Source of the DNA: Acidimicrobiaceae bacterium
GTDB lineage: Bacteria; Actinomycetota; Acidimicrobiia; Acidimicrobiales; RAAP-2
Assembly: GCA_025350565.1 (NCBI GenBank)
Contig: JANXXO010000079.1
Location: forward strand, 1 to 39,281
Length of the DNA: 39,281 bases
Reading direction: 5' to 3'
Shown: piece after piece, positions 1-7,452 of the stretch
Numbering within the stretch: the first letter of the stretch is position 1
Layout: every line of letters starts with the position of its first letter
Position numbers and translations under genes: made by a program
The notes under the pieces: model-generated
Databases searched by the model: none
What the model was told of the DNA's origin: nothing
The model's input: the letters and a program-made list of their open reading frames with translations, nothing else

Positions 1-777
1 CCCCCACGTCCACCTGGCGACAACGCGGGTGCCATCGCAACTTGGACGTCAATGATTCAAGGAGCGAAGTACTACTCCGCACCACAACCGATATGCGGCA
101 CCAATACCCACGCGACGTACACGGGAATTTGGGCTGGGCACGTGGTTCCCAACAGTAAATACAGCGGCGACCACTTCACTTGGTCTGAGGGAACATGGAT
201 CCAACCGAGCGTGCCCGGAAACGCGAATTACGCCGACGTAAATTGGCAAAGTTCGCCTGATGCTTCATTTTGGACCGGTATCGGTGTAAGCAGTCTGGTT
301 CAGGCAGGAGTGGATTCAATCGCCACAACCGACCCCCAGTACAGATTCTGGACCGAAGATTATCCTAACTCGACCGTGTGGGAGGGCCCGGCGATTTCGC
401 CTGGCGATTCGGCATACGTTTATGCCGAATACATCAGTAGTAACGATTGTTACTACTTCTTGGAGGACAATACCACGGGTCAGTATCAGTCATTCAACAA
501 CTCCTGTCCGTACGATGGCTATGCGGCAGCGAACTTTATTAACGAGCGTGTGAATGGGCTGTACCTACCTGACTTTGGAACACACGCTACTTCTGGAAAC
601 TATTTCGGGGATAGTTCCAATACGTACGGTCTGTCGTCCAGTAACAACACCATAAACATCATGACGAGCAACTGTCTTTCAAGCGGAACTGTGCTTTCAC
701 AACCCAGCGGAGTCGCCACAGATACTTCGTACAATAACGAGTGGTATGCGTCGTCGACCTACACGAACGGGTGCTAG
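1..777 (+). CDS. G1-family (eqolisin) glutamic endopeptidase, 5' end outside window
   Basis: The reading frame is open to the left edge, so the N-terminus and any signal peptide are missing. The first visible Met codon is at 52, but coding clearly continues upstream of it. The fold signature of peptidase family G1 is visible: a Trp-rich beta sandwich (WTGIG), the block LVQAGVD with the catalytic Gln (codon 301-303), the FWTEDYP block, SPGD, and FINERV with the catalytic Glu (codon 544-546), followed by LPDFGT. In this family a Gln/Glu pair hydrolyses peptide bonds at acid pH, and the proteins are secreted. Base composition is visibly more AT-rich than in the housekeeping genes further right, which suggests transfer. 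The stop at 775-777 lies 11 nt before the PASTA gene, so the two may be co-transcribed. Family assignment rests on motif recall, not on a search. Confidence 0.82.
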   Translation, partial: PPRPPGDNAGAIATWTSMIQGAKYYSAPQPICGTNTHATYTGIWAGHVVPNSKYSGDHFTWSEGTWIQPSVPGNANYADVNWQSSPDASFWTGIGVSSLVQAGVDSIATTDPQYRFWTEDYPNSTVWEGPAISPGDSAYVYAEYISSNDCYYFLEDNTTGQYQSFNNSCPYDGYAAANFINERVNGLYLPDFGTHATSGNYFGDSSNTYGLSSSNNTINIMTSNCLSSGTVLSQPSGVATDTSYNNEWYASSTYTNGC

Positions 778-788
778 TCGGTTGAATA

Positions 789-1112
789 ATGATGCGATTT
801 TCTAAGAATACTGCGAAGTTAAGTACGAGGTTATGGGCTGCGGCGTCAGCACTAGTCGTGATCGTTGTCCTAATTATTGTGTTGGTCACACAGAGCAGCA
901 TCAGTAAGGTTGCCGTGCCGTTGGTCGTCGGCCAAAGTCAGTCACATGCACTGGCACAACTTAAGAAGGATGGTTTCACCTATCTCGTCGAAGAGGTCCA
1001 TCGCTCGACAGCCACGCCACCGCGTTCAGGAACGGTCATCTCTCAAGATCCACGAGGGGGTTCCCAAATCGACAAAGGACATTCAGTAACGATCGTTGTC
1101 TACACTCCATAG
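789..1112 (+). CDS. Single-pass membrane protein with one extracellular PASTA domain
   Basis: 107 residues. A short basic N-terminus is followed by one hydrophobic segment (about residues 15-36, rich in Val/Ile/Leu) and then one PASTA domain from about residue 40 to the end. Typical PASTA features are VPLVVGQS, then a GF...EEV strand, then SGTVISQDPRGG and a closing KGHSVTIVVY strand. PASTA domains of serine/threonine kinases and penicillin-binding proteins bind muropeptides or beta-lactam-like ligands outside the cell; here there is no kinase or transpeptidase domain. Two adjacent ATGs (789 and 792) are possible starts and neither has a good ribosome site. It lies 11 nt after the G1 peptidase, so the pair may form a small exported-protein operon. 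Function unknown. Confidence 0.72.
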   Translation: MMRFSKNTAKLSTRLWAAASALVVIVVLIIVLVTQSSISKVAVPLVVGQSQSHALAQLKKDGFTYLVEEVHRSTATPPRSGTVISQDPRGGSQIDKGHSVTIVVYTP

Positions 1113-1180
1113 CGAAGGGGCAGGTTCCACTGGAATACGTAAAGAAGGTTCTGGACACGGTGTGTGGTACCAGTGTGTAA

Positions 1181-1219
1181 AAGAGCTCACTGGGCGTCGA
1201 AGTCGCTCAGTGAGCTCTT
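1181..1219. terminator. Bidirectional intrinsic terminator
   Basis: Perfect 12-bp stem (1181-1192 with 1208-1219), extendable by four more pairs including one G.T, with a 7-nt loop. On the minus strand it is followed by TTTTA; on the plus strand by a pyrimidine-rich CTCTTC tract. It sits between the convergent PASTA gene (+) and reductase gene (-), as expected for a shared terminator. Confidence 0.75.
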
Positions 1220-1267
1220 CTCTTCAAAGACCATTCAACGGTCGATGCTGTTCGCGCACCTTCCCGT

Positions 1268-1285
1268 TCGGTGGAGGTGATGGGA
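1268..1285 (+). repeat. 18-bp direct repeat, left copy (candidate att site)
   Basis: TCGGTGGAGGTGATGGGA is identical to 2196-2213, which is the 3' acceptor/T-arm end of the tRNA-Ala gene plus its immediate downstream flank. Similarity ends just after the repeat, so this is not a second tRNA gene. It looks like the distal attachment site left by a tRNA-targeting integrase. Confidence 0.6.
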
Positions 1286-1321
1286 CTTCACTTTCACGCG
1301 AGATGTGCTTATTTCGTACGG

Positions 1322-1373
1322 TTCGGGTGGTCGATTACGCCTATCGATTACGCCTCATCGGGCGCCACCCGAA
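1322..1373. repeat. Inverted repeat enclosing a 13-bp tandem duplication
   Basis: Arms TTCGGGTGG (1322-1330) and CCACCCGAA (1365-1373) are perfect inverted copies. The 34-nt space between them carries two tandem 13-mers (1331-1343 and 1344-1356) that differ only in the last base. It lies about 40 bp from the left att-like repeat. It could be a protein-binding array, for example integrase arm sites, or a structured RNA; function is not known. Confidence 0.5.
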
Positions 1374-1466
1374 TCGAACGCATCGCCGCTGCATTAGTCA
1401 TAGGCCAACCTTTGACCGAGACTGGGTCTACGAATCGATTGCACGGACGTCTCACTTGTTTGACAG

Positions 1467-2111
1467 TTAGCGCCGCCAGAAAAAAAGATGCGTCACTCCA
1501 CTCGGGCTCGGCACCTCTTCTAAGAAGAAGCGGTCGACGAGTTCGTCGGGACTGTCCCACAGTCTTTCGCCGCGGCCAAGTTCGATGGGCGCCACCGCGA
1601 AATGCATTTGGTCGATGAGATCAGCGTCGAGAAACTCGCGCACCGTGGCGACGCCACCACCGAGACGCACGTCTTTGCCCTCGGCCGCCTCGAACGCCTG
1701 CGCGAGGGCGTCCTGGGGCGACGCATCAAGAAAATGGAACGTCGTGTCTCCCAATGTTATTGAAGGGCGCAGATGATGCGTGAGGACGAACACCGGCGTA
1801 TGGAACGGCGTGTCATCGCCCCACCACCCTTCCCAATCAAAGTTTTCCCACGGTCCGCGCTGCGGGCCAAACTTATTGCGCCCCATGATTTCGGCACCGA
1901 TGTTCCGGGTGAAGTCGCGAGTGCAGTAGTCGTCAAAACCAAACGTTCCGCCCGGATCGGTTCGATTGACCCAGTGCGCAGTTGCTCCCGCCCAGGAAAA
2001 GAGATCAGCAGGATTAGCGTGACCGAATGGGTGCTCGAGACTTTGCCCCAAACCGGAGCCGTAGCCGTCGCTCGACACCATGAAATTGTGCACACGGAGC
2101 GCCTGCCTCAT
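1467..2111 (-). CDS. Dihydrofolate reductase / RibD C-terminal-fold reductase
   Basis: 214 residues, the usual size for stand-alone RibD-C/YyaP-type reductases. Seen: an N-terminal strand leading into SSDGYGSG, the FVLTH block with a following strand (about residues 110-120), GGGVATVREFLDADLIDQMH (cofactor-binding GGG and the helix after it), and a C-terminal PIELGRGERLWD segment. These match the NAD(P)H-binding dihydrofolate-reductase fold; the substrate cannot be told and it is probably not the folate enzyme. The ATG at 2111 has AGGAAGG 8-9 nt upstream. The gene is the only cargo between two copies of the tRNA-Ala 3' end, so it may have arrived with a mobile element. Confidence 0.8.
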   Translation of the reverse strand: MRQALRVHNFMVSSDGYGSGLGQSLEHPFGHANPADLFSWAGATAHWVNRTDPGGTFGFDDYCTRDFTRNIGAEIMGRNKFGPQRGPWENFDWEGWWGDDTPFHTPVFVLTHHLRPSITLGDTTFHFLDASPQDALAQAFEAAEGKDVRLGGGVATVREFLDADLIDQMHFAVAPIELGRGERLWDSPDELVDRFFLEEVPSPSGVTHLFFWRR

Positions 2112-2195
2112 TAGGTGCCTTCCTGACTACGCAATATGTCGTGCAATCCCACCACTCTCTCATAAGAGCAGTTCACTCAATGGGGTCAAGCGCAC

Positions 2196-2213
2196 TCGGT
2201 GGAGGTGATGGGA
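2196..2213 (+). repeat. 18-bp direct repeat, right copy inside tRNA-Ala 3' end
   Basis: Identical to 1268-1285. It covers 14 nt of the tRNA-Ala gene (discriminator, acceptor 3' strand and the start of the T stem, minus strand) and 4 nt of downstream flank. An integrase core site in this position would restore an intact tRNA on insertion. Confidence 0.6.
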
Positions 2214-2272
2214 TTCGAACCCACTGCCTCTACATTGCGAACGTAGCGCTCTACCAATTGAGCTACACCCCC
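2200..2272 (-). tRNA. tRNA-Ala (anticodon CGC)
   Basis: A 73-nt cloverleaf can be drawn by eye. The 7-bp acceptor starts GGGGGUG and includes the G3.U70 pair that identifies alanine tRNA. The D stem is GCUC/GAGC, the anticodon loop UUCGCAA has anticodon CGC (reads GCG), the variable loop is 5 nt, and the T loop is UUCGAAU. The discriminator base is A and CCA is not encoded (ACCG follows). Its 3' end is duplicated at 1268-1285. Confidence 0.95.
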
Positions 2273-2287
2273 GAAGAGGCTTTAACT

Positions 2288-3046
2288 TTAGCCGAAGGCC
2301 CTGCGGGGCTGCGAGCCGTGCTCCCACTGAGCGTCATTCTCGTCGTCGTCGTAGTAATCGTCGACGTAGTGGTCGTCGCGCACGTCCTCGCGGTAAAGGG
2401 TTTGGACAGTGGCGAGGGGCCGCGGTTGGAGGAATCGCAACGGCAGTGACGCTTCGTCGAGGAACCCTTGACTCACCGCGAAGAGGGCCGTCGCCACGAA
2501 CGAGAGCACGCAGACCCACGACACGACGGCCAGATCCATGAGCAGCGAGAAATTCGCCACGAAGGAAAGAATGGACATCACCAGCGCGAACGCCACCAAT
2601 CGCGAGAACATCATTTTTCGCCGTGACCGCATGGAGCGTCGCGGGTGCGGCGCCTCGTAGACGTTCGGTGCACTGACGTCGTTGGGGACCAACGCGTAGG
2701 CCTGCGCGTAGCGGTTGGCCTGCCGATCGCTTGACGGCTCTTCGTCGTAGTCGTAGTCATTTGCCCACTGGTCCCACGAACTTCGCGATTCGAGTGAACG
2801 GTAGGTGTCGTCGGCGTGCACCACGGTGAGACGAGGGCGCCGATTGGACTCGCTGGCGGACACTTCGGCCTCGTCGGGCTGGTCCAAACGGTGCGCCGGC
2901 GGGACCGAGTACTCCTGGCGACTGAGGACCTCGTGTTCGGCGTGGAACGACTGAATCGAGCGTTCGGCACCGCCGTCACGAAGACGTCGGATAGCGACGG
3001 GCGCCAAGAGCGCCAGCCAGAAGATGGCGAGGATTATTAGTAGCAT
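2288..3046 (-). CDS. Conserved-looking membrane protein of unknown function
   Basis: 252 residues from the ATG at 3046. A longer frame reaches 3307 but would overlap the end of cysH and adds Arg-rich, non-protein-like sequence, so I reject it. The chosen N-terminus is a hydrophobic segment (MLLIILAIFWLALLAP) followed by basic residues, a common actinobacterial membrane start. A long hydrophilic acidic middle (about residues 30-150, many Asp/Glu/Tyr/Ser) leads to two closely spaced hydrophobic segments (about 165-210) and a very acidic tail with Tyr-Asp-Asp runs. A 74-nt gap separates it from cysH. I do not recognise a family; the topology suggests N- and C-terminal membrane anchors around a soluble loop. 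Confidence 0.65.
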   Translation of the reverse strand: MLLIILAIFWLALLAPVAIRRLRDGGAERSIQSFHAEHEVLSRQEYSVPPAHRLDQPDEAEVSASESNRRPRLTVVHADDTYRSLESRSSWDQWANDYDYDEEPSSDRQANRYAQAYALVPNDVSAPNVYEAPHPRRSMRSRRKMMFSRLVAFALVMSILSFVANFSLLMDLAVVSWVCVLSFVATALFAVSQGFLDEASLPLRFLQPRPLATVQTLYREDVRDDHYVDDYYDDDENDAQWEHGSQPRRAFG

Positions 3047-3120
3047 CCGACCATCCCCGCGACAAGCCACCTTGACATTGCAGTCAAAGTTACAGGTGAT
3101 TACAGGGTTTTTGGTGGATG

Positions 3121-3798
3121 TTAGGCCTCGTGGAGACCGCACTCCTCTTTGTCCGCGCCGACCCAACGACCCGATCGACGGTCGCCCGCGACGAGTGGCT
3201 TCGCGGTCATCGCCGCGCACCCAATCGAGGCGTAGCCCTGCGCCCAGAGTGGGTGTACGGGCAGCGCGTGTGCGCTGAGATAGAACGCAACGTCGTCGTC
3301 CGTCCAAGTGGCCAACGGATTCACTTTGACCAAATTAAATTTCTCATCCCACATCAGGGTTTTCATGTTGGTGCGCGAGGGTGCATCAACGCGCTTGACC
3401 GAAGTGATCCACGCTGAGCGTCCCTGGAGCGCGCGACCGAGTGGCTCGACCTTGCGCAATTGGCAGCACTTTTCGGTACCGCACGGCCACGCCACTGCGT
3501 CGGGACCGGGTGTCGTCCGCGTCATGTTGAGCGACCATTCACGCTCGATGCGCGACGCAAATTCGAGCGTCTCGGGAAAATGACCTTCGGTGTCGAGAAA
3601 GATGATTTCAGAATTGGGGTGGAGTTGATGAACCATGTGCAACAAGGCGACGTCCTCGAAGGAGCAGGCCATCGCGAGGTCATCGTCGAATCGTTCAAAC
3701 GTCCAGCGCAGAATCTCCATCGGCGTCGATCGTTCGAAACGCTCGTTCACCGCTTCGAGCTCATTGAGCAGGTCCGAGGTGGGATTAACCACTGACAT
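3121..3798 (-). CDS. cysH: Adenylylsulfate (APS) reductase, CysH type, with a Cys-to-Met change in the cluster motif
   Basis: 225 residues from the ATG at 3798, which has GAGGTGG 7-8 nt upstream; a GTG at 3810 in the same frame is weaker. The enzyme reduces activated sulfate to sulfite in assimilation. Seen: SFEDVALLH, FLDTEGHFPET, the CysCys pair at 111-112 (EKCCQLRKVEPL), RVDAPSR, VNPLATWTDDDV, and the C-terminal catalytic EECGLH (Cys220). All surroundings are of the 4Fe-4S APS-reductase type, and no APS kinase lies next door. The CxxC that should give two cluster ligands reads GCAAMTAKP: Cys194 is present but residue 197 is Met (codon 3210-3208). It is divergent from cysD-cysN, with about 60 nt between starts for both promoters. 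Confidence 0.9.
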   Translation of the reverse strand: MSVVNPTSDLLNELEAVNERFERSTPMEILRWTFERFDDDLAMACSFEDVALLHMVHQLHPNSEIIFLDTEGHFPETLEFASRIEREWSLNMTRTTPGPDAVAWPCGTEKCCQLRKVEPLGRALQGRSAWITSVKRVDAPSRTNMKTLMWDEKFNLVKVNPLATWTDDDVAFYLSAHALPVHPLWAQGYASIGCAAMTAKPLVAGDRRSGRWVGADKEECGLHEA

Positions 3799-3858
3799 GT
3801 CGTCGTCCACCTCACATTCTCGACTGTTTTACTAGGCTATAGGCAGACCCCACGGACT

Positions 3859-4782
3859 ATGACGACGACACCTTTGCGCACTTCCCATGCCACCGACCAC
3901 TTAGACCTGCTCGAGTCGCACGCCATCTTTATTCTTCGAGAGGTCGTCGCCGAGTGCGAGCGACCGGTCTTGCTTTTCTCTGGCGGTAAGGACTCCGCGG
4001 TGCTGCTTCACCTTGCGGTGAAGGCCTTCGCCCCCCAGCAACTCCCCTTTCCCGTCATGCACATTGACACCGGACAGAACTTCCCCGAGGTCATCACCTT
4101 TCGCGACCTCGCGGTCGACGTGGTCGGCGCCCGTTTGGTCGTGGCCAAGGTGCAGGACTCGATCGACCAAGGCAAGGTCATCGACCCGGGCGCGATGGGC
4201 TCGCGCAACCGCCTCCAAACAGTCACCCTGCTCGACGCCATCAACGACAACGAATTCGACGCCGCCTTCGGTGGTGCCCGACGAGATGAGGACAAGGCTC
4301 GCGCCAAGGAACGAATTCTTTCCTTCCGCGACACTTTTGGTCAATGGGACCCTCGAAAACAGCGACCCGAACTATGGCAGCTCTATCAGGGCAAGGTGAA
4401 CCCCGGTGAGCACGTGCGCGCCTTTCCCCTCTCGGACTGGACCGAACTCGACGTCTGGCAGTACATTGCGCGCGAGAAGATGTCGCTGCCGGAGATCTAC
4501 TTCGCGCACGAACGCGACGTCATCCTTCGCGACGGCATGTACCTCGCGGTGGGACCATTCGTCGAACCACGCGAGAACGAGACCGTGGAGCGATTGACGG
4601 TTCGTTTCCGCACGGTAGGCGACGCCAACTGCACCGGAGCCGTCCTCTCGCACGCCGCCACCCTGGAAGCAATCATCGATGAGGTTGCCGTGGCGAACGT
4701 CTCGGAGCGCGGCGCGACGCGCGCCGATGACAAGTTCTCCGAGACCGCCATGGAAGACCGCAAACGTGAAGGGTACTTCTAG
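3859..4782 (+). CDS. cysD: Sulfate adenylyltransferase small subunit
   Basis: 307 residues, standard length. CysD is the PP-loop ATP pyrophosphatase subunit that makes APS from sulfate and ATP, driven by the GTPase CysN. Seen: the PP motif SGGKDS at 41-46, HIDTGQNFPEV, the FGGARRDEDKARAKER block, and PLSDWTELDVWQYI. The start ATG at 3859 gives the typical leader before DLLESHAIFILRE. It is followed after 2 nt by cysN, so the pair is translationally linked. Candidate minus-10 hexamers (TAGGCT 3833-3838) lie in the short divergent space shared with cysH, which suggests joint control by sulfur status; no operator was recognised. Confidence 0.95.
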   Translation: MTTTPLRTSHATDHLDLLESHAIFILREVVAECERPVLLFSGGKDSAVLLHLAVKAFAPQQLPFPVMHIDTGQNFPEVITFRDLAVDVVGARLVVAKVQDSIDQGKVIDPGAMGSRNRLQTVTLLDAINDNEFDAAFGGARRDEDKARAKERILSFRDTFGQWDPRKQRPELWQLYQGKVNPGEHVRAFPLSDWTELDVWQYIAREKMSLPEIYFAHERDVILRDGMYLAVGPFVEPRENETVERLTVRFRTVGDANCTGAVLSHAATLEAIIDEVAVANVSERGATRADDKFSETAMEDRKREGYF

Positions 4783-4784
4783 AC

Positions 4785-6044
4785 ATGGAGATTGCGACGA
4801 AGGACCTTTTGCGTTTGGCCACAATTGGATCAGTGGACGACGGTAAATCGACGCTGATTGGTCGACTGCTCGTTGACACCCGCCAACTGTTCGACGACCA
4901 ATTGGACGCCGTGACGGCCGCCTCCGAGAAACGCGGTGTCGGTGACCTCGACCTCAGTTTCGTGACCGACGGACTACGCGCCGAACGCGAACAGGGCATC
5001 ACCATTGACGTGGCCTATCGCTACGCCACCACGCCGACGCGAAAGTTCATCATCGCCGACTGCCCGGGTCACGTGCAGTACACCGCCAATATGGCGACGG
5101 GCGCCTCGACCGCCGATCTCGCCCTCGCGGTGCTCGACGTCGCATCGGGCCTGAAAGAACAGACCCGCCGTCATCTCTGCATCGCCGCCCTGCTGGGCGT
5201 GCGCTCCATTGTGGTGGCCGTCAACAAGATGGACGCCGTGGAGTGGTCACAACTTGCCTTCGAGCGCGTCGTCGACGAGATCGAAACGCTGTCACGAGAA
5301 CTGGACTTTACGTCGGTGTCGATTATTCCCGTCTCGGCCTTGCTCGGCGACAACGTGGTCGAGGCCTCCACCCACTTCCCTTGGTACGACGGGCCAACCG
5401 TGCTCGACGCCCTCGAGGCGAGTGAAGCGGGCGCGTGGGAACACGCCGCCACGCAGGGTGCTCGTTTACCGATTCAGTGGGTGCTTCGTCAACCGGGCGG
5501 CGGACGAACCTACGCCGGCATGGTGAACGGCGACACCCTTCACCTCGGAGACCGGGTCACCTTGTTGCCCTCGAACGTCGAGACGACTATCACCTCGCTC
5601 AGTTTCGGGGGCGACGAGATCGAGAGCGCGACCGTCGGTTTGGCGGCCGACGTCGGCCTCGGCGCCGAAACGAACGCCGGTCGCGGCGACCTCATCGCGA
5701 CGGCTCCTCTGCCGCGCGTCACCAACGAACTGAAGACCACTATCTGTTGGTTCGGCGAGAAGCCCCTGGTCATCGGTCAGCGACTTCGCTTGAAGCACAC
5801 CTCGAAGGTCACCCCGGTGCGCGTGAAGATCATCAATGGCGTCATCGATATCGAAAAACTGGACATCGACGAATCAACCTCGCTCAACACCAACGACATT
5901 GGCCTCGCGACGTTGCAAACGGCCGATCTCTTGGTGGTGGATGACTACCGAGCCAACCGGGTCACCGGCAGCTTCGTGCTGATTGACGAAGTGACCAACG
6001 CCACGGTGGCGGCCGGCATGGTCGGCCACGCCTCGTTCCTCTAG
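4785..6044 (+). CDS. cysN: Sulfate adenylyltransferase large subunit (GTPase)
   Basis: 419 residues: the EF-Tu-like GTPase plus two beta-barrel domains, with no C-terminal APS kinase (CysC) fusion. G motifs: GSVDDGKST (15-23), DCPGH (92-96) and NKMD (147-150). EQGITIDVAYRY is the effector region. Together with CysD it forms ATP sulfurylase. The lack of a kinase domain agrees with a CysH that uses APS directly rather than PAPS. The stop codon overlaps the stop of the convergent membrane-protein gene by 4 nt, leaving no room for an intrinsic terminator between them. Confidence 0.95.
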   Translation: MEIATKDLLRLATIGSVDDGKSTLIGRLLVDTRQLFDDQLDAVTAASEKRGVGDLDLSFVTDGLRAEREQGITIDVAYRYATTPTRKFIIADCPGHVQYTANMATGASTADLALAVLDVASGLKEQTRRHLCIAALLGVRSIVVAVNKMDAVEWSQLAFERVVDEIETLSRELDFTSVSIIPVSALLGDNVVEASTHFPWYDGPTVLDALEASEAGAWEHAATQGARLPIQWVLRQPGGGRTYAGMVNGDTLHLGDRVTLLPSNVETTITSLSFGGDEIESATVGLAADVGLGAETNAGRGDLIATAPLPRVTNELKTTICWFGEKPLVIGQRLRLKHTSKVTPVRVKIINGVIDIEKLDIDESTSLNTNDIGLATLQTADLLVVDDYRANRVTGSFVLIDEVTNATVAAGMVGHASFL

Positions 6045-6493
6045 AACTGCACCAACATGGCTAGGAGGGCAATGGCCACCAGCGCCAACATGGTGTCAAT
6101 GGAACGAAGTAACTGACGGCCGCGCTCGGGCGACGCCACGCCGTCGTGGGCAATTACCTCACTGATGACCTGTTCTTGGGGTAACGTCCTCGCTTCGAGA
6201 TGTCCGGCCGCCGCCGCGTAGGCCACCAGTCCCACGATGATCCACGGCTTGGTCAACGAGACGGCACTGGTGCCGCTGAGCGACATGAAGAGACCCGTGA
6301 CGGGCAGGACGTGCAGCACCCGCGCCGCCCAATTGCGTCGCACCGGGAACTTCTTGCGCTGCGTCGCTTGGTCAATGCCCCGCACTAACGCGTTGGCCGA
6401 CGTACGCATCACGACGAAGACAATGATCGTGTCGACGGCCGCCAGGACGTGAACGAGAAAGACCACGTCGTACGCGGCCGTCGTGGCGGTCAT
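6041..6493 (-). CDS. Four-helix integral membrane protein, unknown function
   Basis: 150 residues with four hydrophobic segments (about 8-30, 55-75, 84-102 and 130-149) and a basic loop (QATQRKKFPVRRNWAAR) between the first two. The overall plan recalls the DUF2269-type small membrane proteins, but I cannot confirm this. The ATG at 6493 overlaps the meaB stop (ATGA), so it is the last gene of the murA-meaB operon and is probably translated by coupling. It converges on cysN with a 4-nt overlap. Confidence 0.75.
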   Translation of the reverse strand: MTATTAAYDVVFLVHVLAAVDTIIVFVVMRTSANALVRGIDQATQRKKFPVRRNWAARVLHVLPVTGLFMSLSGTSAVSLTKPWIIVGLVAYAAAAGHLEARTLPQEQVISEVIAHDGVASPERGRQLLRSIDTMLALVAIALLAMLVQF

Positions 6494-7452
6494 TGATCAC
6501 CCAAGAGCAGCGCGGCCGCGGCGTATGGATCGGTCTCGTTGGCGAGCAAGGCGTCCACCTGCGCCTCGTAGGCGTCACCGTGGGCCAGGGCCCCAATGCG
6601 CGACCGCACCATGGCGGTCAAGACCTTGTCGAGTTCGCTGCGCATCCGTGCGCGACGCTGTTGGGGCACGCGTCCGTCCTGTAGGAACGTGCGGTGCGAA
6701 ATCACGGCCTCCCAGAGTTCGCGAATGCCGGTGGCCGTCGTGGCGACGGTGTCCAAGATGACGGGGCGCCACTCGTGGTCCGCTCCCAGGTCGAGCATCT
6801 GTTCTAGGTCGCGCCGGGTCTCTCGCACACCCGGTCGGTCGGCTTTGTTGATGACGAAGATGTCGGCCACTTCCAAGAGTCCGGCCTTGTTGGCCTGCAT
6901 GGCGTCACCCCAGCCCGGATTCACCACGACAATCGTGGTATCGGCAGCGGAGGTGATTTCCACTTCCATCTGCCCGACGCCCACGGTTTCGACAAGGGTG
7001 AGACGGAAGTTGGCCGCGCCGAGCACGCGCACGGCGTCGGGTACGGCCAACGAAAGACCGCCCAGGTGACCGCGCGTCGCCATGGATCGAATGAAGACGT
7101 GTTCGTTGGTGGCGTGTCCTTGCATGCGTATCCGGTCACCGAGGATGGCCCCTCCGGTGAAGGGTGAACTCGGATCGACACACAACACGCTGACGTCGTG
7201 CACGGCGTCCACTTCGTCGAACGATCCCTGATTGAGCACGGTGGTGATCAGTTGGTCGGTGAGCGTTGATTTCCCGGCCCCGGGAGGACCCGTGATGCCC
7301 ACCACGTACGGCGACGGCGCCCGGTAGGCCAGCGCGGCCGTAGCCAAGTGGCTCGGGCCGCCCGATTCGACCAAGGTGATAAGTCGTGCCAGTGCGGTGC
7401 GCGACCCGGTCGCCGCTTGGGCCATGAGCTCGGCGGGGTCGCGAGAGATCAC
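6490..7452 (-). CDS. meaB: MeaB/ArgK-type G3E GTPase, methylmalonyl-CoA mutase chaperone
   Basis: 320 residues. Walker A GPPGAGKST at 55-63, CVDPSSPFTGGAILGDRIRM, ETVGVGQMEVEI (switch region) and NKADRPGV match the MeaB family, which guards and reloads the B12 cofactor of methylmalonyl-CoA mutase or isobutyryl-CoA mutase. The mutase genes are not in this window. The GTG start at 7452 overlaps the murA stop (GTGA), and its own stop overlaps the next gene (ATGA): three tightly coupled cistrons. The link to murA is positional only; a direct functional tie is not implied. Confidence 0.93.
   Translation of the reverse strand: MISRDPAELMAQAATGSRTALARLITLVESGGPSHLATAALAYRAPSPYVVGITGPPGAGKSTLTDQLITTVLNQGSFDEVDAVHDVSVLCVDPSSPFTGGAILGDRIRMQGHATNEHVFIRSMATRGHLGGLSLAVPDAVRVLGAANFRLTLVETVGVGQMEVEITSAADTTIVVVNPGWGDAMQANKAGLLEVADIFVINKADRPGVRETRRDLEQMLDLGADHEWRPVILDTVATTATGIRELWEAVISHRTFLQDGRVPQQRRARMRSELDKVLTAMVRSRIGALAHGDAYEAQVDALLANETDPYAAAALLLGDQ

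Larger units (their letters stand above)
1113..1466. other. Gene-free stretch between PASTA gene and reductase gene
   Basis: No convincing gene. It holds a long terminator hairpin (1181-1219), a copy of the tRNA-Ala 3' end (1268-1285), and an inverted repeat enclosing a 13-bp tandem duplication (1322-1373). Two open frames run through it but have no recognisable protein content. Confidence 0.6.

Noticed and set aside
1268..1340. A second, degenerate tRNA-Ala gene
   Set aside because: Only 18 bp match; the anticodon arm, D arm and 5' acceptor strand are absent, so it is a repeat of the 3' end only.
1096..1470. Small protein gene of 124 residues on the plus strand
   Set aside because: It reads through the terminator hairpin and the repeat structures, with no ribosome site or protein-like pattern.
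3047..3307. N-terminal extension of the membrane protein at 2288
   Set aside because: It would overlap cysH and adds Arg-rich sequence ahead of a clear hydrophobic start at 3046.
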